Shown here piece by piece: positions 35,210 through 43,645 of a stretch of 64,000 nucleotides of DNA (its first letter is position 1; every line of letters starts with the position of its first letter). The notes under the pieces were generated by a model that was not told the DNA's origin, made no database searches, and saw nothing but the letters and a program-made list of their open reading frames with translations. Made by a program: the position numbers and the translations under genes. Source of the stretch: Parerythrobacter lacustris (GTDB taxonomy: Bacteria; Pseudomonadota; Alphaproteobacteria; Sphingomonadales; Sphingomonadaceae); the NCBI RefSeq assembly GCF_024626475.1, contig NZ_JANKHH010000005.1, positions 248,001 through 312,000 of the forward strand, given 5' to 3'.

Positions 35210-35311
35210 TTCCCCGACCGCCAAGGCCTTACCCAAGGCAAACCGATAGTCAAAACTGTTTCTGCTGGCAACGAACCGCCCGGCTTGTGCCGATGCCACC
35301 GTGCCGCGGGC

Positions 35312-36706
35312 TTACGATCCCTCGCGATACGTGCTCCGCTCGATAGCGAAAATGGCCACCAGCCAGACGGCGAAGAGCTGGAACAGCGGCGTTCGTAGCG
35401 GATAATCGACCAGGCTGGCGAACAGCAGGATCCCGGCGACCGAGAGCCAGAGCAGCATGCGCGCAACACCCGCCGCTCCGCCGCCCAGCACCGACCCCAA
35501 CGACCGCCCCAGCCACGCAAGCAGGGCGACGATCAGAAACACGGCAGGCACGCCGCCTTCGATGATCAACTGCGCCCAGTCGTTGTGCGCCATGTTCACA
35601 TAGGACGAGATCATCAGGGAGTCCGGTTCGTGGATATGGTACACTTCCTCGAACGAACCGAAGCCGCTGCCGAACAGGCCGTAAGTGGCGATCATCTCGC
35701 GCAGTGTCGGCAACAGGCCCCACCGCAGGTCTTCGAAGGTTCCGGTCGACGCGATCCGGTCGAGCGCGGGAATGCGGTCGGACAACGCGAAAAGCGCAAT
35801 CATTGCACCGAGCGCGGCCAGTGCCACGCCCAAGACCAGGCCCGGACTCACCCTGGATTCGGTTGTCTCGCTCACGCGTCTGCGCTGGCGGCGCAGACGA
35901 CGGACCTCGATCGCAAGCATAGCAAGGCTGGCGCCAACAGCGACAAGTGTGGTCAGCAGGCCGGCGCGTGATCCGCCGATCAGGGCGGCCACCAGCACGA
36001 CAAGATACAAGATGGCGAAGCCGATCCGCGGCATCGACCCATGAAACGCGAGCTCGGGCATGGTCGCGCAATAGGCGATCAGCACCAGCGTCAGGGCCGA
36101 CATGACGGCGGAATGATTATGGTTGGCGAAGAACCCGACGGGAGAGCCGAAATTGGTGATCTGGTAGAAATAGAGCGCAGCTGCGTTGCCGCCGGTCACC
36201 TGAAGGATACCGAGCATGGCGTCGAGCACACCGATGCCGATCAGGAGCAATAGAAGGGTACGCCGCGAGACGCCGGTCGCCGCGACCAGCAGCAAACCCG
36301 CGATCGGCACCACCAGACTGGCGAGCGCATTGAGCGTACGCGCGGGAACCATCGATATGGGTCGCCAGACATCGGTGATCCCGAGGGCTGCGCCAAGCTC
36401 TGCCAGCGGCTCGCGCCCCGGCAACGCCTGCCACAAGCCAGGCGGCAGGGGAATCAGCTGGATCGCCATCCACACTGCGAGGATCGCCAGCAGGACCGCC
36501 GGGATCCGGATATCGCGCAATTTGCTGCGGTCGAGCCAGTAAATCGCCGGAACGAGGAACAGCGCGGCCAGCGGCCGCAGCCCGACGATCTGCGGCGCGT
36601 CCGCCCGCGAGCTACCGCCCAGCGCCGCGACCACCAGTGCCAGCAGGGCGAGGATGACCCAGCCGTGCCGGATTGCGGCGGGATTCTCGCTGCGAATGAT
36701 CTTCAT
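35312..36706 (-). CDS. O-antigen ligase/polymerase family membrane protein
   Basis: A 464-residue inner-membrane protein with roughly eleven hydrophobic segments and a large periplasmic loop. The FFANHNHSAVM and AHNDWAQLIIEGGVPAVF segments carry the conserved pattern of the Wzy_C/O-antigen ligase family; the second one includes the His and Asn/Asp typical of its active loop. It may polymerise repeat units or ligate them to an acceptor; family alone does not decide. It is the first gene of the minus-strand assembly operon, 103 bases ahead of the Wza-like gene. Confidence 0.87.
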   Translation of the reverse strand: MKIIRSENPAAIRHGWVILALLALVVAALGGSSRADAPQIVGLRPLAALFLVPAIYWLDRSKLRDIRIPAVLLAILAVWMAIQLIPLPPGLWQALPGREPLAELGAALGITDVWRPISMVPARTLNALASLVVPIAGLLLVAATGVSRRTLLLLLIGIGVLDAMLGILQVTGGNAAALYFYQITNFGSPVGFFANHNHSAVMSALTLVLIAYCATMPELAFHGSMPRIGFAILYLVVLVAALIGGSRAGLLTTLVAVGASLAMLAIEVRRLRRQRRRVSETTESRVSPGLVLGVALAALGAMIALFALSDRIPALDRIASTGTFEDLRWGLLPTLREMIATYGLFGSGFGSFEEVYHIHEPDSLMISSYVNMAHNDWAQLIIEGGVPAVFLIVALLAWLGRSLGSVLGGGAAGVARMLLWLSVAGILLFASLVDYPLRTPLFQLFAVWLVAIFAIERSTYREGS

Positions 36707-36879
36707 CGAAAAGAGGCTCGGTTCTTCGAAAACTGGCCAGTGGCGACCGGGGCGGCGGTTTCGGGGCCGAAGCGACCCGTGTCAAGTGCTTCGCCCGTTC
36801 GCGCAGGCCAGATGAATGCACGCTTGACTGTCCAACGCCGCTTCCCCAACGCAGCGCGAAATCTCGTTTCGGGTGACGC

Positions 36880-38157
36880 ATGGACCTTTCGAAGAAGACG
36901 ATTGCCGTTATCGGGCTCGGCTATGTCGGGCTGCCGGTGGCGGTCGAGTTCGGTAAAAAGCGCAAGGTGATAGGGTTCGACATACGGGCCGTCCGCGTGG
37001 CGGACCTTGCGCGCGGGATCGACGAGACGCTGGAGGTCGAGCCGGAAGATCTTGCAGCGGCCAACCAGCTGGCCTTCAGTTGCGATCCGGCGGATCTGGC
37101 CGATTGCGATGTGTTCATCGTGACGGTGCCGACCCCGATCGACGATGCCAATCGCCCCGATCTGACGCCGCTGGTCAAAGCATCCGAGACCGTCGGCGCG
37201 GCGCTGAAGCGGGGCGCGGTGGTGATCTACGAATCGACCGTCTATCCAGGCGCCACGCGCGAGATATGCGTCCCGGTGCTGGAGCGGGTCTCGGGCCTGG
37301 TGCACAACATCGACTTCTTCACCGGCTACAGCCCGGAACGGATCAATCCGGGCGACAAGGAGCGCCGCCTCGCCACGATCGTCAAGGTGACGAGTGGCTC
37401 GACCCCCGCAGTAGCCGACGCGGTCGATGCGCTCTACCGCGAAGTCGTCACCGCCGGCACGCACAAGACCAGCTCGATCGAAGTGGCCGAAGCCGCCAAG
37501 GTGATCGAGAACACCCAGCGCGACGTCAATATCGCGCTGATCAACGAGCTGGCGATCCTGTTCGACAAGCTCGGCCTCGACACCCGCGACGTGCTCGAGG
37601 CGGCCGGCACCAAGTGGAACTTCCTCCCGTTCCGCCCCGGCCTGGTCGGCGGGCACTGCATCGGGGTCGATCCCTATTACCTCACCCACCGCGCGCAGCA
37701 GGTCGGGCACCATCCCGAAGTGATCCTGGCCGGTCGGCGGGTGAACGACGCGATGAGCACCTATCTCGCCGATCGCGTGGTGCATCTGATGCTCAAGCGC
37801 CGCATCGCCGTGGCCGATGCCCGCGTGCTGGTTCTGGGTCTGACGTTCAAGGAAAACTGCCCCGACCTGCGCAATTCCAAGGTCGCCGGGGTGATCGATC
37901 GGCTGCAGGAATTCAATGCGGTGGTCGATGTCTACGATCCATGGATCGATACCAATGAAGCCGAACACGAGTTCGGCATTCGCCCGCTCGCCAATGCACC
38001 GGCCAAGGGCAAGTATGACGCGGTCATCCTCGCTGTCGGTCACCAGCAATTTGCCGATCTCGGCGCGGGTGAGGTGCGCGCCTTCGGCAAGCAGGGCGCG
38101 GTATTTTTCGATGCCAAGGGGCTGTTCTCGCGAGAAGACAGCGACGGGCGACTGTGA
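36880..38157 (+). CDS. tviB: UDP-N-acetyl-hexosamine 6-dehydrogenase (TviB/VipA type)
   Basis: A 425-residue NAD-dependent nucleotide-sugar dehydrogenase that oxidises C6 of UDP-GlcNAc or UDP-GalNAc to the uronic acid. The NAD motif GLGYVGLP is at residues 12-19, the central ENTQRDVNIALINELAIL follows, and the catalytic Cys260 sits in GGHCIGVDPYYL. The overall pattern (HKTSSIEVAEAAKVIENTQRDVN, TKWNFLPFRPGLVGGHC) is that of TviB/WbpO. It starts the plus-strand arm of the polysaccharide locus and its stop overlaps the GTG of the next gene. Confidence 0.93.
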   Translation: MDLSKKTIAVIGLGYVGLPVAVEFGKKRKVIGFDIRAVRVADLARGIDETLEVEPEDLAAANQLAFSCDPADLADCDVFIVTVPTPIDDANRPDLTPLVKASETVGAALKRGAVVIYESTVYPGATREICVPVLERVSGLVHNIDFFTGYSPERINPGDKERRLATIVKVTSGSTPAVADAVDALYREVVTAGTHKTSSIEVAEAAKVIENTQRDVNIALINELAILFDKLGLDTRDVLEAAGTKWNFLPFRPGLVGGHCIGVDPYYLTHRAQQVGHHPEVILAGRRVNDAMSTYLADRVVHLMLKRRIAVADARVLVLGLTFKENCPDLRNSKVAGVIDRLQEFNAVVDVYDPWIDTNEAEHEFGIRPLANAPAKGKYDAVILAVGHQQFADLGAGEVRAFGKQGAVFFDAKGLFSREDSDGRL

Positions 38158-39176
38158 CCGTCAAGGCGGTTCTGCTCAACGACACCCGGGTCGATCGTCA
38201 TCACGGCTGCACCAGCGTAATCGGCACAATTGAAAATTTGTGTGCCGCTAACGGCATCACGATTACTGCCAGAAACCCCGCGCATCGGGATTGGCGGGGC
38301 AATGCCGCACTGGCAGCGGCGATCGATGCCGCCGATTGCGTGATCGTCAACGGCGAGGGTACGATCCATCACGACCGACCCGCCGGACAGGCATTGCTGT
38401 CGGCCGGGCCCCATGCGCGCGAACGTGGCAAGCGGGCCTATCTGCTCAATGCGACATGGCAGGCGAACTCCGGCGAAAGCCTGAGGATGCTTGAAGCTTT
38501 CGACATCGTCACAGTGCGCGAAAGCGCGAGCGATGCCGAGCTCGTCGCGCATGGCTTTTCCCCGCGCCGCATCCCCGATCTCGCGCTCTATCACCGCGCT
38601 GCGGAAAGCACCGCTCGTTCGGGAATAGCTTATGGCGACAGTGTACAGGGACCGAAGGCACTGGCGCTGTATCGGCAAATGTGGGCGCTCGGAGCGGAGC
38701 CGCTGCCAATCGTCCAGCTTTCGCGCGCGCCGATGGAAATGCTGCGCTGGCTCAAGCGCTATGATCCGAGCGTTCTTGCGCTTCTCCGTCCGGCCCATGC
38801 GCGCGATGCGTTGCGGGCAAGCTGGCAGGACTACCACGCGCAGGTTGCCGACCGCGATGCGTTCACCGCGCGGGTGGCCGAAAGGGAACTGATCGTCACC
38901 GGGCGGTTCCACATGATGATCTTCGCCCTCGGGGCCAGCACCCCGTTGCTTGCCGTCGGATCCAACACCCACAAGATCGAAGCGACGCTGCGTGACGCGG
39001 GTCTGGAGCCATGGCGGGTGGTAGCTGAACCGTCTGCGATCGATGCCGAGCTGCTCGAGACCGCGCGCGTGTGGCATGGTCAGGAACTATCGAATCTCAC
39101 CGAGTTCGTCCGGCAGGGCCGCGCCGAGATGGAGCGGCTGTTCGGTGACATCGCCATGATGACGCATGCTGGATGA
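38154..39176 (+). CDS. Polysaccharide pyruvyl transferase family protein
   Basis: A 340-residue protein of the family that adds a pyruvate ketal to sugar residues from phosphoenolpyruvate. Diagnostic segments are VNGEGTIHH (about residues 65-73) and TGRFHMMIFALGASTPLLAVGSN (about 249-271) followed by HKIEATL. The start is a GTG overlapping the tviB stop (GTGA); coupling to tviB suggests that the ketal goes on the same repeat unit. The acceptor sugar is not predictable. Some family members act on other nucleophiles, so the pyruvyl assignment is family-level. Confidence 0.85.
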   Translation: MTVKAVLLNDTRVDRHHGCTSVIGTIENLCAANGITITARNPAHRDWRGNAALAAAIDAADCVIVNGEGTIHHDRPAGQALLSAGPHARERGKRAYLLNATWQANSGESLRMLEAFDIVTVRESASDAELVAHGFSPRRIPDLALYHRAAESTARSGIAYGDSVQGPKALALYRQMWALGAEPLPIVQLSRAPMEMLRWLKRYDPSVLALLRPAHARDALRASWQDYHAQVADRDAFTARVAERELIVTGRFHMMIFALGASTPLLAVGSNTHKIEATLRDAGLEPWRVVAEPSAIDAELLETARVWHGQELSNLTEFVRQGRAEMERLFGDIAMMTHAG

Positions 39177-40590
39177 CAGGCAGCCCCTCGACCCGATTGT
39201 CGATGCGACTGCAGTTGTGGGCGACATCGTCGCCGATGTCGGCGATCTCTTCTGGAAGCTGGAACTCGCAGCCCATGCCGCCCAATCTCACAAGCTTGCG
39301 GGACGCCGACAAAGTCTGATTGCCAATGCTGCGCAACAGCTTCTCGCAAGTCTTCTGGCTCTGGGGATGCTCATGTGGCTGGCCCTCCGCCATCGCGGCA
39401 CTCCATCGGCCGAGGCGCACCGTATACTGAGCAAGACCACTACCGTGTTTGCCGCGCATGGCGAAGATACGACCCGCACCCGCCATCTTCGGCACGCGCT
39501 GGCAACTTCCGGAGCTGCGCCAAGGACGGTTCTTATGCTGGGCCGTCCGAGTTGCTCGGTCGGGGCGGCGGCGAAGCGCTTCGATCCTGCGGCAACCATC
39601 AATGGGGCGACGTTTCTTCGCCCGCTCGACCTGACTAGCGTCATCGTCTCGCTGCCGCGCGCTGTAGCCGAACTGCTCCGTGGATTCGCCGAAGTCCGCC
39701 GTTACCGATTGCCGCTACCGCTGCGCGATCGCATTGCAATCGCGTTTCGGGTGGCCCTGGGTATTGCGCATGCTCAATGGTGGCGCAGTGCAGCGGGCGG
39801 GCTCGAAATTTCCTGTGCGATTTTCGCGCACACCGGCAATTCGGACACTTCCCGGCTTGAGCAGGCCATGCAGGCGCAGGGCACGCGCACCATCCATGTC
39901 GTTCACGGCACCAATATCGGCTGGTCCTTCGCCGGGCTTTCCGACCTGGCGGTGTTCCAGACCGGCGCCGATGCGCGGCTTGGCACAGGTTTGCCAGGGT
40001 ATGGCCGCTGTATCCATCTGCCCATCGAAAAGCCCGAACCGGCGTGCCAGACCGGCGACTGGGCCCTGCTGACTTCATACACTCACCTACAGAATTCGGC
40101 CTATCGGGAAAATGGCGCGCAAGCCGATTGCGACTTGGTGGAGTGGGTGAGGAAAGCGGCGATATTGATGGGGCAGGATCCGAAGCGGATTTTCTGGCGT
40201 CCGCATCCTCAGATCGATCTCGTCGCAACCCGTGAGCGAGAGAGGCTGAAAGCAGCCATAGCTCAGGCGGGATTCTCGCTCTGGCCGCAGGGCCTGCCCT
40301 ATCAGGCGATCGGCAAGTTCGCGGTCGCGGTCACCACCCCCTCCACGGCGCTGACCGACGGACTCCGTCTCGGCCAGCCCGTCATCGTGGCGAGTGTGAC
40401 CCCGCTCCAGCGCGACCTGCTCTACTCGCGTTACCCGCTGCTGGCGGAAGACGAGGCCGCGCTGGCACAGCTGATCGCCCGCGTGCTCGATCCGCAGCAC
40501 CGCGAGCGCGCCTTCGCGGAGGCATGGCAGGCGATCGAACCAGGGGCGCCGCCCGACATCGCGAGGCTACTGGCCATAAACCCGGTGTAA
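39166..40590 (+). CDS. Unassigned GT-B-like transferase candidate of the polysaccharide locus
   Basis: A 474-residue protein not matched to a named family. A hydrophobic helix lies at about residues 58-75 (QLLASLLALGMLMWLAL). The C-terminal half looks like a GT-B glycosyl- or glycerophosphotransferase: IHVVHGTNIGWSF (about 243-256), IFWRPHPQ (about 344-351) and TTPSTALTDGLRLGQPVIVASVTPLQRDLLY (about 386-416), a layout that resembles capsule transferases of the Kdo/glycerophosphotransferase kind. Its ATG lies 11 bases inside the pyruvyl transferase gene, so it is translationally coupled. It ends one base before the convergent acyltransferase. Confidence 0.6.
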   Translation: MLDDRQPLDPIVDATAVVGDIVADVGDLFWKLELAAHAAQSHKLAGRRQSLIANAAQQLLASLLALGMLMWLALRHRGTPSAEAHRILSKTTTVFAAHGEDTTRTRHLRHALATSGAAPRTVLMLGRPSCSVGAAAKRFDPAATINGATFLRPLDLTSVIVSLPRAVAELLRGFAEVRRYRLPLPLRDRIAIAFRVALGIAHAQWWRSAAGGLEISCAIFAHTGNSDTSRLEQAMQAQGTRTIHVVHGTNIGWSFAGLSDLAVFQTGADARLGTGLPGYGRCIHLPIEKPEPACQTGDWALLTSYTHLQNSAYRENGAQADCDLVEWVRKAAILMGQDPKRIFWRPHPQIDLVATRERERLKAAIAQAGFSLWPQGLPYQAIGKFAVAVTTPSTALTDGLRLGQPVIVASVTPLQRDLLYSRYPLLAEDEAALAQLIARVLDPQHRERAFAEAWQAIEPGAPPDIARLLAINPV

Positions 40591-40591
40591 A

Positions 40592-41659
40592 CTAGGGAAC
40601 GAGCGAAGGCTGCGGCGCGGTACGGCGCGAGCCCAGCCTTATCAGTGGCTCCTCGAACACCCGCCACGACACGAGGCCCGCGGCATAGGTCAGCGCCGAA
40701 GCGAGCAGGAAAGCACCCCAGAAGCCGAGCCCGATCCCGCTGCGTTCACTGACCAGCAGCAGCCCCTCGATGAAAAACAGATGGAACAGATACATGAAAT
40801 AGGAAACCAGCCCGACGCTGGCCAGAAATCCGACGAAGCGGCTACCGCTCGGCTCCAGCCGCGCGAGAGCAGCAACCCAAAGGGCAGCAAACAGGCCGAA
40901 GACCAGATAGCCGATCGTGCCGATGAAGGGCGGATACCACGCGGCAAACCGGAAGCCGACGATCGTTGCGATGGTGAGTGCGCCATAGAGCAGCGCTGCC
41001 CTGCGAACATCGAGCAGCCGGTCGAACGCACCGATCGCGGCGAGCGCGCCCAGCGCAATGGCATCGATCCGGGCCGGCGGGAAAATCCCGATCATGCCCT
41101 CTTCCCAGCCGAGCCCGAAGGCTAGCCAGAGTCTAAACGGGACCGACAAAACAACGAGGGCCGCCAGAATGGCGCCAAACCGGTCCCATGTTTTCCATGC
41201 CACCAGGCCGAGCAGGATGTAGGCGCTGACTTCTACCGAGAGGGACCAGGTGATCGTGTATGGCACCGCTGCTTCGCCCTGGATCGGCTGGAGATAGCCA
41301 GTGAGGAACAGCAGCGGCTTCCAGACATTCGCGAGGTTGCGGCCCGAATTCGTCAGCAGGTCACCCAGTGCAAAGGTCGCAACCGCGACCACGAAAATGG
41401 GGACGATGCGAAAGAAGCGCTTGCGAAAGAACAGCGCGATATCCTGCCGGTTCTTCTCCTTGGCAAGGATCGAACCGACCAGAAATCCGCTCAGGGCGAA
41501 GAACAGGTCGACCCCCATCCAGCCTATCACCCGCAACAGGCGGCCCAACTCATCGCCAGGGGTCGGCTCGAAACGGTACGACGTATGATAGGCAAGGACC
41601 AGCAAGACACCAAGCGCGCGGATCGCGTCTAGCCTTGCCAACCGATTCCCGGATGTCAC
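40592..41659 (-). CDS. OafA-type acyltransferase (acyltransferase 3 family)
   Basis: A 355-residue integral membrane protein with about ten hydrophobic segments. The start ARLDAIRALGVLLVLAYHTSYRF holds the conserved RxxA(x)xVxxxH helix with the catalytic His, and GVDLFFALSGFLVGSIL and RKRFFRIVPIF follow, all typical of acyltransferase 3. It probably O-acetylates the polymer or its precursor at the membrane. It is transcribed opposite to the neighbouring plus-strand genes and its start overlaps the stop of the upstream EpsG-like gene (ATGA). Confidence 0.9.
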   Translation of the reverse strand: MTSGNRLARLDAIRALGVLLVLAYHTSYRFEPTPGDELGRLLRVIGWMGVDLFFALSGFLVGSILAKEKNRQDIALFFRKRFFRIVPIFVVAVATFALGDLLTNSGRNLANVWKPLLFLTGYLQPIQGEAAVPYTITWSLSVEVSAYILLGLVAWKTWDRFGAILAALVVLSVPFRLWLAFGLGWEEGMIGIFPPARIDAIALGALAAIGAFDRLLDVRRAALLYGALTIATIVGFRFAAWYPPFIGTIGYLVFGLFAALWVAALARLEPSGSRFVGFLASVGLVSYFMYLFHLFFIEGLLLVSERSGIGLGFWGAFLLASALTYAAGLVSWRVFEEPLIRLGSRRTAPQPSLVP

Positions 41660-42732
41660 GGCAGCACGCCGATCTCGAGTTCCCAGCCATTCAAGAAAAG
41701 GGCATTTTCATAGGGAATATGCGCCGCCGAAGAATTCGCGAACTGTAACCAGAAGACCATGATCGCGACCATTGCCACGCCGATGAAGAAGCCCACCGGC
41801 CGCCGGAACTGCGCCGAGACTACAGCGGGCAAGGCGGACCAGACAAACATGGATACAGGGAACCAGTAGAGCGACACGCGCCCGGCAGCGGCTGAAGCCA
41901 CAAGCACCAGCGGAACGGTCAGCAGTGCCGCGAGCGCCATGTTCTTCAGCAAAGGGGTGGGGAAGAGAATGCCGCGATACTTTGGCAGCAGAAAATAGAG
42001 CGTCGCGGGAATCGCGTTCACCGCCACGTGAAACAGGGCCCCGCTCGACTGGGTGGCTTCGGTCTGCCCCTCGCCATAGGCCTGGTTATAATATTCCCCG
42101 TAGCCGCTTTGCTGCAGAATATAGATCGCAAGCAGGGAGAAAACCGCGATCCCCACGATCTTGACCGCCCGGGGCACGTTGAGATCGATCGCGACGAAGG
42201 CGAGGAAGATGATCGCGCTGGCATGAAACCCGGCGATCAGAATGATCAAACCAGCCCGAACCGGCAGCGAAAAGCGCGACCAGTTGGCCACCAGCAGCAT
42301 GATGAGACCGGCGGCCAGTGCCTGCCGGTTTGCGCTCATCGACACCACGACGATGAACATCGGCATGGCCGCCGCCAGCGCGATCCAAGGGTTGGGAGTT
42401 CGCCTTGCAAATGCCCAGACGCCCCACAGCCCAATAACCGCAGAAATCAGGTTGGTTGCATAGATGCCGAAACCTGTTGCATCCCCGATCAGCAACAAAA
42501 TTGCATAAAAGGGCTCGGTGACGTTGAGTGCCGCCCACACGCCGTCAGCATTGGCTACGTTATCGATCATTCGCAGGTAATTGTTCCAGTCCATCCCGAC
42601 GCTGTGCCGCAGACCCACGAAAAGGACCGAGACCAGGAACAACGCATACCATGGCAGGGCGGCCGGTCGGCCCGACCTGCCAAGCGTGGCAGCGCCGGCG
42701 AATAATCCGCCAAAAACCAGGAAGGGCCACAT
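41656..42732 (-). CDS. EpsG-like polysaccharide polymerase (Wzy candidate)
   Basis: A 358-residue membrane protein with about ten hydrophobic segments. The early motif GLRHSVGMDWNNYLRMID and the later SANRQALAAGLIMLLVANW are the signatures of the EpsG family, which joins repeat units of exopolysaccharides. It forms a two-gene operon with the OafA-type acyltransferase. The locus therefore holds two polymerase/ligase-class proteins, this one and that at 35,312. A strong hairpin lies just upstream. Confidence 0.85.
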   Translation of the reverse strand: MWPFLVFGGLFAGAATLGRSGRPAALPWYALFLVSVLFVGLRHSVGMDWNNYLRMIDNVANADGVWAALNVTEPFYAILLLIGDATGFGIYATNLISAVIGLWGVWAFARRTPNPWIALAAAMPMFIVVVSMSANRQALAAGLIMLLVANWSRFSLPVRAGLIILIAGFHASAIIFLAFVAIDLNVPRAVKIVGIAVFSLLAIYILQQSGYGEYYNQAYGEGQTEATQSSGALFHVAVNAIPATLYFLLPKYRGILFPTPLLKNMALAALLTVPLVLVASAAAGRVSLYWFPVSMFVWSALPAVVSAQFRRPVGFFIGVAMVAIMVFWLQFANSSAAHIPYENALFLNGWELEIGVLP

Positions 42733-42763
42733 GCTGGGCGTTGCTCCGATGCGTGGTTGTCTC

Positions 42764-42797
42764 GCTGGGGCAGATGGCCTATCGGCCTGTCCCCAGC
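42764..42797. repeat. Hairpin in the divergent region upstream of the EpsG-like gene
   Basis: GCTGGGGCAG (42764-42773) pairs with CTG-T-CCCCAGC (42787-42797) with a single bulged T, closing a 13-base loop that itself contains a GGCC core. It lies in the 171-base gap between the minus-strand EpsG-like start (42732) and the plus-strand acyltransferase start (42904). It could be an operator or a leader structure. Confidence 0.5.
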
Positions 42798-42903
42798 AAG
42801 GGCGTAGTCGTGACGGACCGCATTAGCGATGCCGCTCGCGATGTCAAAACCACCGCGCGGCTTGCTGTCGCATTGCCCGAACGCTTGGTGCACCGGAGAC
42901 AGA

Positions 42904-43641
42904 ATGAAGTTCCGCCTGATCCTTGCGCTGATGCTGGTGCCGTTCCCCAGCATTGTGAAAAGGGGCGCTTACCGCCTGCTGTTCGGTTACCGGATCGGGC
43001 GCGGGGTGAAGATCGGGCTGAGCGCGATCGTGGCCGAAAAATGCACAATCGGCGACCGGACCCGGATCGGGCATTTCAACATTTTCTACCGCACCCGCGA
43101 CCTGCGGATCGGCTCTGACGTCATCGTGGGAATTGGCAACCGGGTCCTCGGCGGCGACCTGGTCGACATCGGCGACAGGTGCCAGATCTTCCGCTTCAAC
43201 GAGATCAATTCGATCCTCGATCCGCTGGTGTTGGGAGAGTTCGAGCCGGTGCTCCGGATCGGCGCCGGATCGGTCATCACGGTCAACCACAAGATCGACT
43301 TCAACGACAAGGTCACATTCGGCGAGAATGTCGTTTTCGCAGGGCGCAATTCCAACATCTGGACACACAATCGCCAGAAGACCGCGCCGATTGCGATCGG
43401 GCACAACTGCTATGTCGGAGCCAATGTCCAGTTTGTCGCAGGTTCCTCGGTCGGCGACTACTGCGTCGTCGCCCTGGGCTCGGTGATCACCAAGAAGATC
43501 CCCGGCGAATGGCAGATCGTCGGCGGGATGCCAGCGGTGGCGATCAAGCCACTCGATGAGGAATCCAAGATCCTCGTCACCTATCCGACCCGTCCCGACC
43601 TCGAAGGCGACGGCTCGTCCATGGCACTGCCGGAGGCCTGA
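42904..43641 (+). CDS. Hexapeptide-repeat acyltransferase
   Basis: A 245-residue protein of the left-handed beta-helix class. Hexapeptide-type repeats run from about residue 30 to 210 (IGRGVKIGLSAIVAEKCTIGDRTRIGHF, VIVGIGNRVLGGDLVDIGDRCQI, IAIGHNCYVGANVQFVAGSSVGDYCVVALGSVITKKIPG). The C-terminal GEWQIVGGMPAVAIKPL is the usual end of sugar O- or N-acetyltransferases. It is expected to acetylate a nucleotide sugar or glycan in the cytoplasm. ATG 42904 is preceded by CGGAGACAG; the longer open frame has no ribosome site. It is 4 bases from the next gene. Confidence 0.85.
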   Translation: MKFRLILALMLVPFPSIVKRGAYRLLFGYRIGRGVKIGLSAIVAEKCTIGDRTRIGHFNIFYRTRDLRIGSDVIVGIGNRVLGGDLVDIGDRCQIFRFNEINSILDPLVLGEFEPVLRIGAGSVITVNHKIDFNDKVTFGENVVFAGRNSNIWTHNRQKTAPIAIGHNCYVGANVQFVAGSSVGDYCVVALGSVITKKIPGEWQIVGGMPAVAIKPLDEESKILVTYPTRPDLEGDGSSMALPEA

Positions 43642-43645
43642 TGCC

